From the NCBI GenBank assembly GCA_047495785.1, contig JBLDXI010000054.1, positions 2,232,001 to 2,296,000 on the forward strand: DNA of 64,000 nt, read 5' to 3'. Below, one piece after another: positions 34,901 through 46,600 of this stretch (positions are counted from its first letter, which is position 1; every line of letters starts with the position of its first letter). Under the pieces are notes generated by a model that searched no databases, was not told the origin of the DNA, and worked only from the letters and a program-made list of their open reading frames with translations. A program made the position numbers and the translations under genes. The DNA comes from Lepidodermella squamata (Eukaryota > Gastrotricha).

Positions 34901-37318
34901 GCTTCCTTGAAGAATCGAATTGGTCGTAGTTTAATGAAGTTTGAGTGGCATCATAACCGATGCTGCCTTTCTCAGCTGCCATATCAAAACCGCGCCGAAA
35001 TACTTGCTCTGAACTGGCGTGGTTTAATTTCTGGCAATGACTGAGGTCGAACAAAAGGTGTATATATTCGAGACGACGATTTGTTGGTAAAACTGGTCAT
35101 CTGTGTAGCGTTACTTGTAGATATTTATTGTAATGAGGTGAACAATATTGGTAATTTGGCAAAGCCCATACAACATTGCAGTTTAATGTAGCATGGTACA
35201 CTGATGGATACATGTTGGCTTCGGGATACATGAGAGTATCAACCGGGGCATTGCCTAGCTGGTTTAAGTTAAGGTTCGTTCGATTAGATGGATGTGGAGT
35301 TTCATTTCCCTCCATGACCGTGAACAAACCTGGGCTGCGTATGCAACTCGCATTTTTTGAGGGTCAGTCGAGTTAATGAAGATTGCGTGAACGTGATGCC
35401 GATTTACCCGCGGTATCATGCGTCACTGTTGCTTTTTGTCCCAATCGAATAGAGCTCGAATGAGGTCCCGACAGGTTGTTTTTGACGATTCGAATTTGAC
35501 AGGTTGCTGTGCACAAAGCAGGAAGAAATCGTACCATCATCAAACTATTTATTCATTTTAAGAATCATATAATCTCTAATACGTCGTCATGCAAAAGCTC
35601 CGAGATTGGTCGTAGTTAAATGAAATTTGAGTGTCATCAGAACCGCGAGCTTTTCTCAGCTGCTAACTCAAAACTGCGCCGAAATACTTGCTCTGAACTG
35701 TCGTGGTTTAGTTTCTGGCAATGACTGAAATCGAATAAGAAATGCAAATAATCGAGGCGACGATCTGTTGGTACTGGCCATTTGTGCTGCGAACTTGGGA
35801 TATTTATCTATTAGTGCGACTTTTTCGAATTTTTTGGAATCAGGTGAACAGTATAGATAATTTGGCAAAGCCCCTGAAACACTGCCGTTTGATGTAGCGT
35901 GGTACTCTGATGGAGACATGTTAGCTTCGGGATACATGAGGGAGCATTGTCTGATATGACGGGCTGGTTTAAATCAAGGTTCGTTTGACTTGATGGATAT
36001 GGGGCTTCATTTCTCTCCAAAATTCGAAAAGGCGTTATACGCAAAGAAATTAAGTCACCGCCATTGTCATCAAACTCAAAGTTCAACCGAATGACATGAC
36101 ACGTGTGACCTAGTGAATGTGAGTCTGCTTAATTATTCTATTCGTTTATCCATGCATAAAAGTGCTGCGCAACTTATCAACATGACCTGATTCATTTGAG
36201 CCACAACTCCAATGAGTAATCTTGTCGCAAAATGGCAAAAGGCTAGAAACACTATTCTACATCATTTAATTTATTTAATCATCATTATTTCTTCAGCTTC
36301 CCCTTCTTCTTTTTTATCTACCTAGTGATAATAGAAGAAAATGAGTTGAGAAGAAGAAATCAATCACTTGTTTGAATGAAACTCACAAGCCTTGCGGTAA
36401 AATCCCTCTCGCTTACAAACTCATATTGGTTTGCGTGGACGTTTGCGGCGTTTGCTCAGCCAGCTCGAGCGACCTGTTTCGGCGCTAAATTCAAAGAACA
36501 ACAAAAAAATTAGTAGCAAATTGATAATTTAGGATTTAATCTTCACAAGCCGTGGTGGGTAACCTATTGCCAGGCATCTGCAACGTCGCTACTGGTGGTC
36601 GCTCCATTTCCAAATCACCGATGATTTCGCCCCACATTGATTAGTTGAAGAGGATTAGCAGAGGCCGATTTGAGCTGCCGAGTTACTACGCTCAAGTATG
36701 ATTCGTAAGTGAAGGATAAATACTTGTACAGCGGGCCATGAGTGGCGATGTATTCAGCCAGTTCAAAGGATATGAACGTTGAAGGTCATTGCTTCGATTC
36801 CATACAGTCTTTCAGAGTGAGGGATTCATTTTTCGCAGTCAACTTTTTCTCGACCGGTGGATTAGGTCTCAGCGCTTGGTATTTATGCGTCATACAGGTT
36901 TTCAAGAAGCTTTACGTCATCTTTAGTGTTCCGACCTGCTTTCCGTCTATAGCTCAATCGTATAGGAAAGCTTTAAACTAGGGTGAAATTATAAGACATT
37001 TTTTAATAATTTTTAGGACTTGAACATGTGCGACTGGTGGAGGAACCATTTGGCCGCGCAATCGCTTGTTTCCGCTGTAAAAAGGACGAATCACCCGAAC
37101 AGCCGCTACAAAAATGCGGCCGTTGCAAAACAGCTCAATACTGCTCGCGAGAGTGCCAAGAAAAAGACTGGGATGACCACAAACCGCGCTGCGCCAAATC
37201 AATCACCGTAAATCTAGCCAATGCCAACATTGATCCCGTCTCGTTGAAGCATCTCAAGCAACACCCACGCATTAAAAAAATCAGCCGAAACCCCGACGCG
37301 TTGGGTTTGTTCATGTGA
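31984..37318 (+). CDS. LRR-MYND array member 7, with a 4.4 kb intron
   Basis: Exons 31984..32644 and 37017..37318 join in phase 1 to give 320 aa. The first exon has a Lys/Ser/Asp/Glu leader (MSKQAKRNKLSDVSGDESDE) and the complete LRR-like domain ending LEHLNLQACYG. The second gives LEHVRLVEEPFGR and an intact MYND finger (CFRC, QKCGRCKTAQYCSRECQ, HKPRC) with the tail VNLANANI...LKQHPRIKKI. The intron is 4372 bp, against 50-235 bp in the other members, and is filled with repeats and foreign ORFs. If splicing over this distance fails, the two exons may belong to separate remnants; the exact phase match and lack of another partner favour one gene. Confidence 0.7.
32886..34200. repeat. Segment bounded by inverted AATTTGGTTCCG repeats
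   Basis: Within the member 7 intron, the motif CGGAACCAAATT occurs at about 32886 and 32908. Its reverse complement occurs near 33112, 33134, 33154, 34163 and 34185. The outer pairs share the longer form GGTTCCGCTCAC, so they look like inverted termini of a non-autonomous element of about 1.3 kb with extra internal copies. No coding content is recognised inside. Confidence 0.45.
34788..36086 (-). repeat. Diverged tandem duplication of an unknown minus-strand ORF
   Basis: Two related units lie in the member 7 intron, about 34788-35330 (A) and 35640-36086 (B). Shared peptides on the minus strand are LMYPEANMYPSVYHAT in A against LMYPEANMSPSEYHAT in B, then ALPNYQYCSP against ALPNYLYCSP, and HCQKLNHASSEQVFRR. 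Unit A also keeps an open downstream frame (SIGYDATQTSLNYDQF). Unit B carries indels and early stops. The protein family was not recognised. A may be a nested gene and B its decayed copy, or both may be transposon pieces. Confidence 0.55.
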
Positions 37319-37632
37319 AGCGATGATTCATTATCATTCGCGAACAAAAAATAACCGGTTAATTTTTCCAATTTTTTGTGTTGCGTGCATCAAATATTTC
37401 TTTATTGAAGACTTAATCCAATTATCTCTGTTCATGAAAGCTGTAATAAAGATAATTATCCTCACTCACGCATTTTTTCGCGGTGCGAAGATTGCGTGTT
37501 CGTGTCGCGCTGAACATATGTCACCACTAATTTGCGGCCCGTTCCGAAATTTTTTTACTAACAAATTCATTTCCCTGAATTTTTCCCCTAATTTACTTTA
37601 CCCATCTGAAAAACCGTATTTTTTGCCACATA
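37319..37632. other. Spacer upstream of the ferlin gene
   Basis: 314 bp, AT-rich, between the end of member 7 and the ferlin start on the same strand. It probably holds the ferlin promoter; no acceptor-like AG lies close to the ferlin ATG. Confidence 0.4.
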
Positions 37633-40600
37633 ATGGGGGACCCTGAGAACCCCAAGGACTCAGGCGGTTCCCAACTGAGCGGTGACAAACCGACGGATTT
37701 TCAAATCCGCCTTAAAATTGTTCAAGCCCACCAGTTGGCCGGGTCTAACATCTCGCCGTTTTGCCGGCTGACTGTCGCTGGGACTACGCGACAGACTCGA
37801 ACGCAACAGTCGACCACATCGCCTGAATGGGACGAGAGCATTATCATCAACACGAGGAAAGCACCGGCTGAACTCGCGGCTATGAACATCGAATTCGAAG
37901 TCGTGGACGAGAAGGGTACCTTTGCGTCAAATGTCGTAATTGGAAGCTTTTCGGTAAGTCAGTGACCTGAAAAAAAGACATTTTCTTCCATTTTAATTAT
38001 TTATTAAATTTATTAAAAATTTATTTAAAATTTTTGATGTAGTTACCAGCGAGTCAAGTTTACAGCGAACCGAAACACGGTTTGCTAGATAAATGGCTGT
38101 TTTTAACCGACCCGGCTGATGGTTCAACCCATACTGGTTATCTCCGCATGTCCGCCGCTATTTTGGGGCCCGGAGATGAAGCTCCCGTAATTTTCTAAAA
38201 TTTTCTGATTTTAAGGGATTTTTTCTACCAATTTATTTGTAGGTTTTCCCGACACTCGCTAATTCGGCAGAAGAAGATTCCGAAGATATCGAATCTCATC
38301 TCCTTAAGCCGTCAAAGGCAGCTACAACTCCAGCTGAGCTTGTCCTACGAATTTATTCCGCTGAAGATTTGCCTCAAAGTAAATCATTAACAATTATTTT
38401 TTTCACACCCTAATGAAATACGATCTAAATTTTGAGAAAATTCCCCTACATAAATGAAATCGCTGAAAAATGTTTTGAAAAATTCTTTAAATTTGAAAAT
38501 TTGAGTTTTTGCGCTCGAAAAATAATGTTCCTTCTTCTCATAGTGGATCCAAGTGAGCTGATGGAGTCGATGAAGAAATTTTTCGGCTCGAAACCTAAAG
38601 AAGTTGACCAAGTCGACCCTTACGTCCTAATTAAGTTCTGCGGAAAAACCGGCAAAACCGCAATCAAAGAAGCCTGCATGTCCCCGAAATGGAACCAAGA
38701 ACTTGTCGCGAAATTTCAAGTATTATCTGCGCTTTAAATTATTACCTCTATTATCGTTATTTTTTCTAGTTACCATGCGTTTCTGATCGATTGACTATCA
38801 CCCTTCGAGACTAGTGAGTTGCTAATTTCGAGTGTTTTTGAGAAAATTCCTCATTAATTTTTTAGTGATCGAATTGGAGATGACGAAACGATAGGGACAT
38901 TTACTGTTTCATTTCGAGACATTACCCTGGGCGGGGACGGAGGTTTCCCGGTAACATTCGGCCCAACCTGGGTCAATTTCTACGGCTCGCCTCGAGAATA
39001 TTCCCTTACAAACCCGCTGAAAGAACTCGACGAAGGCAAAGGCGAGGGCGTCGCGTTTCGCGGGCGAGCTTTTCTCGAATTTTTCGTCCGACAAATCAAC
39101 CCGCCACCCGAAGAATCGGAGGAGAAAAAGGCCGAGGACGAAAACATGAAAGTCATGCTAATCAACCACGAGGACATACTGAAAACCGAGGCGTTTAACA
39201 AACGCCGCAAATTCCGGCTAATCGGCGTGGTTTACGACGCTGGTTGGCTGCCGTCGAAAGATGGGCCCGTTGAAATTGAAGCCTCGATCGGGCTATGCGG
39301 CGATAAAATCGATAAACACGCCTCACCCGCCGCGTCAACAACCGCCCCGGCTATGCCTCGTTTCGACGGATCGGCCTACTACTACCTACCCCATTTATGT
39401 TCATCCCGGAAAACTTGTTTAATGGTCGAAGCGCCGTTTGAAGATTCAGCATTTCGCCTGGAAACGATGAATTACTTCAGTAATGCTGGCAAAATTGTTA
39501 GCAAGGGCGTTAGTAAGTACGAGGCGATGGAAGCGACTGATTCAAGCGCGTTGAAAAAGGCCGCCTTAAAAAATGTCCTCGGGCAGCTGAAGGAGTATTT
39601 AACAAACACCTCGCTGCCGAAGCCTAAACAAGACCTGACGGATTTGGATAAGCATTTGAATAAACATCGGCTGCTCGTCATTGATGAGATACATAAAGAC
39701 CTCGACCGCCTTAATCATCAGTTGGATTCGTCGAAATTGGACTCGCAGGAGCGCGAAGCTGCGTTTGAGAACACCTTAAAAGAATTACGGGCGATGCGAA
39801 AAACCCTCCGAAAGTTGGGCATCGAGCTTCAAAACTCGTTCCCGGACGTTTTTGTATGGATCCTGCGCGATATGAAGCGGTTTGCCTATGCCCGAATTCC
39901 GGCCTATAGGATTTTTTTCAGTCGATGCGCGGCCTATAGCGGCAAATGGGCCGGGAAATTGCTGACACTCGAATTCAAATTTCCAACCGCCCCGTCATCG
40001 AGCGGGTCAGATTCGAGTTCGTGGGGCTTACCCGGTATTGTCCGGGCCCGGTTTTGGTTTTGTACCGACAACCGCTTCGACGAGTGGTACAAGATGTGGC
40101 CGAAGGGTAGTGTTGGCTTTTACGCACATTGCTTCGAGAACCAGGTGAAGCCTAAATTCGGCCTAGGCTGGTCGTCGGCGAAAGCGCCGAGTGATAAACG
40201 GCCCGGGTTTTCGGATGAAAGCGGCGAGTTGGATCTGGGTGACCGTAATTCGATCCACCCACCGCCTGGCTGGTGTTGGGACGACGATTGGACCCTGTCT
40301 ACCGCACTCATCGACCAGTACCAGACCGGGGATGAAAAATCAGACGCGAAGGCTGTGAATAAGGAACGATCCGCTATTGATGAGGTTTTTGAGGTTCAGA
40401 AACGGGCCCCGGATAACGCGTGGGTTAAAAATGAAGAAATGCCTTACATGAGTTCCAAGGCGGAGAAGTCGAACCCGCCGCAAGACAGCGACCCGCCCCC
40501 GCCCGGTTGGATCTGGGAGAAGCCAGCCCTGTGGAAGGTCGACACCCATCGAGCGTGCGATGACGAGGGTTGGGATTACGGTGAAGGCTCAACCGGGCCC

Positions 40601-43600
40601 TGGGAGCCGGTTGATAAGTGGTATCTGAAAATTCGCCGCCGACGTTGGATTCGAAAGCGGGTGGTAGCCGGCGAGACGACTCCATTAGTCGCGAAACCGC
40701 CGAAGGAGGCGGAAAAATTAGGCGCGGACGGGTGGGTCTACGCCCCGACCTTCGACTCGTCATCAATCAGCCCGAAAGAGCGGTCCCTAGACTGGACGCG
40801 GTGGCGGCTGTGGCGGCGTAAAATTGTCCCGAAATCTGGGACAGTTCGAGCTGCCCTGGTCGGGTCTAGCCCGAAGCCGAAACAGCCGCCTGGGTGTTTT
40901 ACGGCGAAAGCAGGTGAATCGCAGATGATATTCCCGCCCAAGGCGTTTATCGAGCTGCCTGAGTCGCATTCGTTCCAACTAAGGGCGTATATTTTCGAGG
41001 CGCGGAATTTGTTGCCGGCTAACCAGGACGGGTTTTCAGACCCGTTTGCGCTAGTTTCGTGCGCGACGTGCTCAGCGCAGACGGAGGCGTACCTGCGGCA
41101 TTTATCGCCTCGCTGGGACCAGACGCTGATTTTGGATGACATCACGGCGGCGGGCAAAATTGAGGAAATCGAGGACCACCCACCGACTGTTATGGTCGAA
41201 TTTTTCAGCCAGAATCAATTCGTAAGTGATATTGAATAATTGATGCGGAAATTAATGGGTTATTTGAATTATGAAAAGTAGCGCGATAAAGCAGACGCAT
41301 GCTGTAATTAAAATATTATCTAAAACAAATTAACCATCAAATTTTTGTGTAATATTGCGAAATCATTGGACCGTGCAATTTTAGACCTTTTGAGGCTAGA
41401 AAAAACAACACACTCTTTTCTATAAAAAAAGCTAATCACTATAAACAGAAAAGGAAAATTTTATAACTGAGAATCTATTTTGAAAATATGCAATTTTAAC
41501 AAGATTTTCGGAATTTTTTCTCGATTTTTCTGGTTTTTTTTATTTTAAAGAATTTAATGCATTCTAAATTTTATAATCATTTCTGTCTTTTCTGTGTTTT
41601 CTGTCTTTCTGTGTTTTTTGGAAAATTTTCTAAATTTTAAGCATGCTAACTTATTAAGGTGGACTATTTAGGAAACCGACGAACCCAAATTTACCGAACT
41701 AGTTGAGAGTTTCCCTGTTTCCTTTGTTTATTTCTTACTTCCTTATCTAGTTCTTTCTCATTTTCAATTATTAAAGACTGCTCCCGATTTTCTGGGCCGA
41801 TGCCGCGTAGAGCCCAGAATCCGACTGTCCCCTGACGATAATTCCGACCCAATCGAGCTCGAATGGTACGACATCACACACCCGAGCGGCGCCGAGGCCG
41901 GCCAACTGCTCGCCGCATTCGAGCTGATCCGCGTTGTCCCAGACAAAGAAATGCCGATATTGCCTACAATCCGCGGAAATGTGTACCAAGTCCCTTCCGG
42001 CATTCGACCCGTCCTCGGCCGCACAGCCGTCGAAATTCTGTGCTGGGGCGTGAGGAACATGCGAAGGTACCAGCTGGTCTCAGTCAACTCGCCTTCAATC
42101 ACCCTGGAATTGGGCGGGGTGACGAAAGAAACGCCGATTATTCGCGATTTATCGTCAACTCCGAATTTCCCGAAACCGGTTATTACGTTCGACATGGCTC
42201 TGCCGGTTAAACCCGACTATGTCCCGCCGTTGAATTTCCGAATCTGCGATAATCGTCGATTCGGCCGGAAACCGATAGTTGGCACGTGTTCAATCGCTGA
42301 TATTCGTCAATTCACCCGGGGTGACATTGAAGAGCGGTGGTTTTCAGAGCCGAGGACGCTGATTGAATTTCTCCGGCGGTTTTCGACTAATGTCTTCGTT
42401 TCGGCATCTGCGGCCGGGACGATTGGCAAAATGTCGAGGAAGAAACGGAGTGAGAGAACAAGTCCGGTTGTAGCGGCTGAGAGTGCGATGGGCAGCGGGG
42501 TGGATAAAATGAAGCTGCTGAAGCATGACGCGAATGCTACGACGAGCGAGCATCATGAGAAGAAAGAAGACGATCATGAGAAAAAACCGGTTTGTTACAA
42601 GACTATTAATTTAAGCTGGAATAGTTGGTTTATTGAACAAAAATTTAATAGTCAGTGAGCCGCTATGCGGTTCTTTGCCTTATAGATACTGATAGTTAAT
42701 TGCTATTATGTTTCATCGGTAAATGAATTTTTTTTTAAATATCATGTTTTATTTGGATTCCAGCCCGCGATTGTATAAAGCCATAACAATTTGTAACCGC
42801 TAATTGTTTTTAGGTTAGTATAAGTACAATAATGTAGCAATATTTTGTTGGAACGTGTTCGATTTTTTGTTAATTGTTGGTTTCAGTACAAGGGCTATGA
42901 ATTTAGTTGACAAATGTATAAATAGTGATAAGTATAATTTGGTAAAATTAGGTAAAATCAGGTAGAATTGTTTTCAACGTAATGTTATAGAATGATATAA
43001 TACATTGATTTTATATCGCCCTACAGAGTAATCAGTTGTGAAGAATCGTCGCAGATAGTCAGTATAAGCTGTGTTCATCAGTTTCCAGAAGTGTTTAAAG
43101 GAGGCTGACAATGTTCAATTAGAAGAATATAAAATAACGATTAGTACTGATGTCAAGATTATTAAGAACTATTAGGGTATCTGGTAAAGATGATTTATAA
43201 GAGTATCACGGATTACATCAAGTGGAGAGATTACGGTTTGGCGCGAAGGGATCAATGGTTCTTGTTCGAGGTATAGGCTGGTTTCGATTCCGGCGTCTGT
43301 ACCGACTTGTATTGCTATGAAAGTGTAATTTCGAGTGCTGTCGAAAGCGGGATTCTCATTTTTAAGTATTGAATTACAAAACTTCTGAAAAGACCCATCT
43401 CCCGCTTTCTGGCTCGCTTTCTGGCTGCTGCTGTTGCCACTGCGACCAGTTTCATTCTTCTTGCTCTTGTTGCCTGAGGATGTATTCGTCGCTTGCGTCT
43501 TGTTCTTGTTCTTACTCTATTCGCTTCCGCTGCCTTCTTTCTTCGCCGAAGCCAAGTTCTTCGCTGGCTGAAGCCAGGTATCTCTTTTGGCCGCTCTTTT

Positions 43601-46600
43601 TGCCGCTCTCGCTTTCGCTGCTTGAAGTAGAGTGAATACTCGTGGTTTTACTGACGTCTACGGGGCGAGTGTCGTCGTTGCGTTCAACTTGCGATGGTGT
43701 CGTATCGGCGTGTGATGGCGGCGCCTCGACGTCGTGCTGGAGTTTCTCTTGCTTCCGACTGAAATCCTCCTGCGCAGCAGCTATGCCTTCCAATTCACCT
43801 TTAAATTAAAAATTGAAAAATTAAAATTAGCCGGCCTGAAGACAATTCCGGTCGCGACTTCTGCGTCCCTGAACTTTACGCCCCGGCTATATTCCGTCCA
43901 AAAACATGTCGAGCATTCAACGAATTGCTGATCGGTGAAGCCATGGCGGGAACGCTGAACCAGCTCGAAACAGTGACATTGTGTGGCTTGGCCAGCTGGC
44001 CTCGTTGCGCTAACGCTCTAGAAAAATGTAGAATTGCGGATGAACTCCTAGCTTTCGCCTGAATAGGTGGTGCCTTCCTTCAAGGCTGAAATCAGAGGAA
44101 GTCGGTGCCTTGAAAAAAATAGTTTATTCATTGATGAATGATGCGAATTTATTTCGAAAAATACCTGATTCTGATTCTACTCAGCGATTTTGTACTTACT
44201 GGTGAGGTAGCCGTGAGGTTGCGCCGAAAATAATCGTACAGGTCAGCGAGGTGCCAAGAATTGAAACGTTTGTTGTAGCCAAAATATATTTTCGCAGTAC
44301 ACTCGGTTTAATAGTAAGCCTGGTCAACTCGATCGCCAGTACTCACTATGGTAGAGATTCGAGGTCGATTTCAAATAGCTATTAGAAGGTATTAGTTTGT
44401 TAGAAAGGGTAACAATCACTGTCATTCTTTATTGAAACTTCAAAATCGTCAAACGAAACTCATTAGAATTCAGGCGGCGATGAAAGCGATTATATGCGAC
44501 GGAGAACCAAATCGCAACCAGATTTCGATGTTTCGAACGTGAGGCAGAAATTGTAGCTGGAATTACTGCAAGTAAGAGTAGAGCTTTACAGGTTGATTAC
44601 GACGAATAATTAACAATTTTTACACGGCCCAGCTCGAGGATGACATTTGATGCCACATTTAACGGTTAACCTCCTCAGAAAACTGTTGTAGCCTTGGTAT
44701 TTCAGGCAATTGCATAAGATCGAATTGGTCCGTGCGGATTTCACGCAGCAGTTGAACAAACTCCTCGTAAAAAATAGGTGAAATTGGCTCGAACGCACTG
44801 CGCGATTTTGAGAGTTTCTCGCAGATACGTCTTACATAATCTGCGCCGACGTATGCTGACAAGCTGGTAAAAGTTGACGTTTTCTCGGTCCCGATTTGAG
44901 TGAAGCGGATTCGGGCTTCGGCTCGTGGCGACTAGGGTTATCGCGGCGAGGCATGCATCACTACCGAGTTGAGAGGTGCTGGCAATAGCGTCGGTAAACA
45001 GATTGTTTATCGTTTGTTTGTTGTAACTGATGAATGAGTTAAAAACGCTCGTCGCAATCAAGCCGGGGTTTGCTTCCTAAGTTCCGAGAGTGGACTTCGG
45101 TAGAGCAACAGCTATAACTGCCGTTAAATGGGACTCGAAATCCGCTGGTGTCGAATCATACTCGCGCGTGAAAAGAGCGATCTCATTTGAAAATGAGATG
45201 CTTTTTATGCTGTTCTTGTTCACCACGCGCATCCAGATTGCCCCAAAGGTCAGAATCCAGTCTAACAGGGGCAGCTTTAGGCTGAGTGGGACGTGGTGTC
45301 TGGCCTTCTTGAGAAGCATCAGCGTTTTCGAGCCGTGTAGTGGCTGTTCTTGTTGTGAGACAGCGTCGTTCGAGTTATAGACATCAGTCTTACTAGCTTG
45401 ACTGTTCCCGGGCTTGTTCAGAATAGCCATTTAGGAGTTAATGAGTAATAATTATGATTATTTTCTAAATTTTCTAAAACTTTTCTAAAAATTCTGAAAA
45501 GACAATTTTTCCCATTTCCTTAGGCTGTCGAAGCTGGAACTGTCAACTTGGCTGATGTTGACTTCTGGTCGCGTTACTACGCTTCAATACCCGGCCGGGA
45601 AGAAATGGCTGGAATCTACTGCGAACTCCACCTCGAAAAACTGACGATTTTCCCGTGTGAACTCGAAAAAGTCCCCGATTTCAACGGCTTCAACGACTTC
45701 TGCGATACGATTTCTATCAAAAAAGGCAAGAAATTCGAGGGTAAGAAGGACGACGATGACGAGGACGATGAGGCTGGCGAGTTGAAGGCAACGCTATGCG
45801 TCTATCCGTTGCCTGACGAGCAGTCTGAAGCTCCCATCGAGCCGTTTTTCGCCGATAGCATCCTGCCAGCTGTTGCGCCTGTTGATTGTGTTGTTAGGCT
45901 GTATTTGCTCGAGGCGATTGATTTACAGCCGACTGATGCGAACGGGTTGGCGGATCCTTTTGCGGAAATTCAGATTGGATCGCGCACCTTCAACAACCGC
46001 AATGAATACGTTCCTAATTGTCTGAACCCTGTTTTTGGAAAGTGAGTATGAAATATTTATGGAAAAAATAGACCGAATTAATTATCTTAAAATTGAATTG
46101 AATTTATTTAAACGAGCTGTTAAAAATCTAATAAATTAAAGACGGTTTCAATATTATAGGAACAACAGAATTGTGAATATAATTTCGAATTTGCATGAAT
46201 ATGGAATTTTTGAAAATTTTAGAAAAAATTTGCCTCACGAAGGGACTCCACCAGAACAAATGCCTTATGCTACCAAAGGAACTAGCTATCCATCTAAAAA
46301 TATATCAGATCAAAAATTGGCGCCCGCGGGAAAATTCAAAGTTCATTTGGCAGCATAAGGTGAACCTAAACTAAAAGGCACCGCAACAGCCAAACTTTTA
46401 TTGTTGCGCAACGAGAAAAATCGAAATTTTTGGCTGTTACATTGCCTTCCTTTATTTCTGGCTGTTCTAGAGTATTCCCTTTACAAACAGACCTTGAAAC
46501 TATTTTTTTAATTCAAATTTTTTCGAGTTATTCAATGCATTCGAGTGGATTTGTTTTTAGTTTCAGGTGATGGAATTTATAGGGTCAATTCTTTGAAATT

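Noticed and set aside
40425-41157. Antisense open frames across the ferlin DysF/C2 exon
   Set aside because: GC-rich coding sequence leaves open frames on the other strand; no independent evidence.
43200-43330. tRNA- or SINE-like stretch with a T-arm resembling GGTTTCGATTCC
   Set aside because: The loop is one base too long and no complete cloverleaf or clear A box could be drawn.
46173-46358. Open frame in an 829-bp ferlin intron
   Set aside because: Short, no start or splice support and no recognised family.
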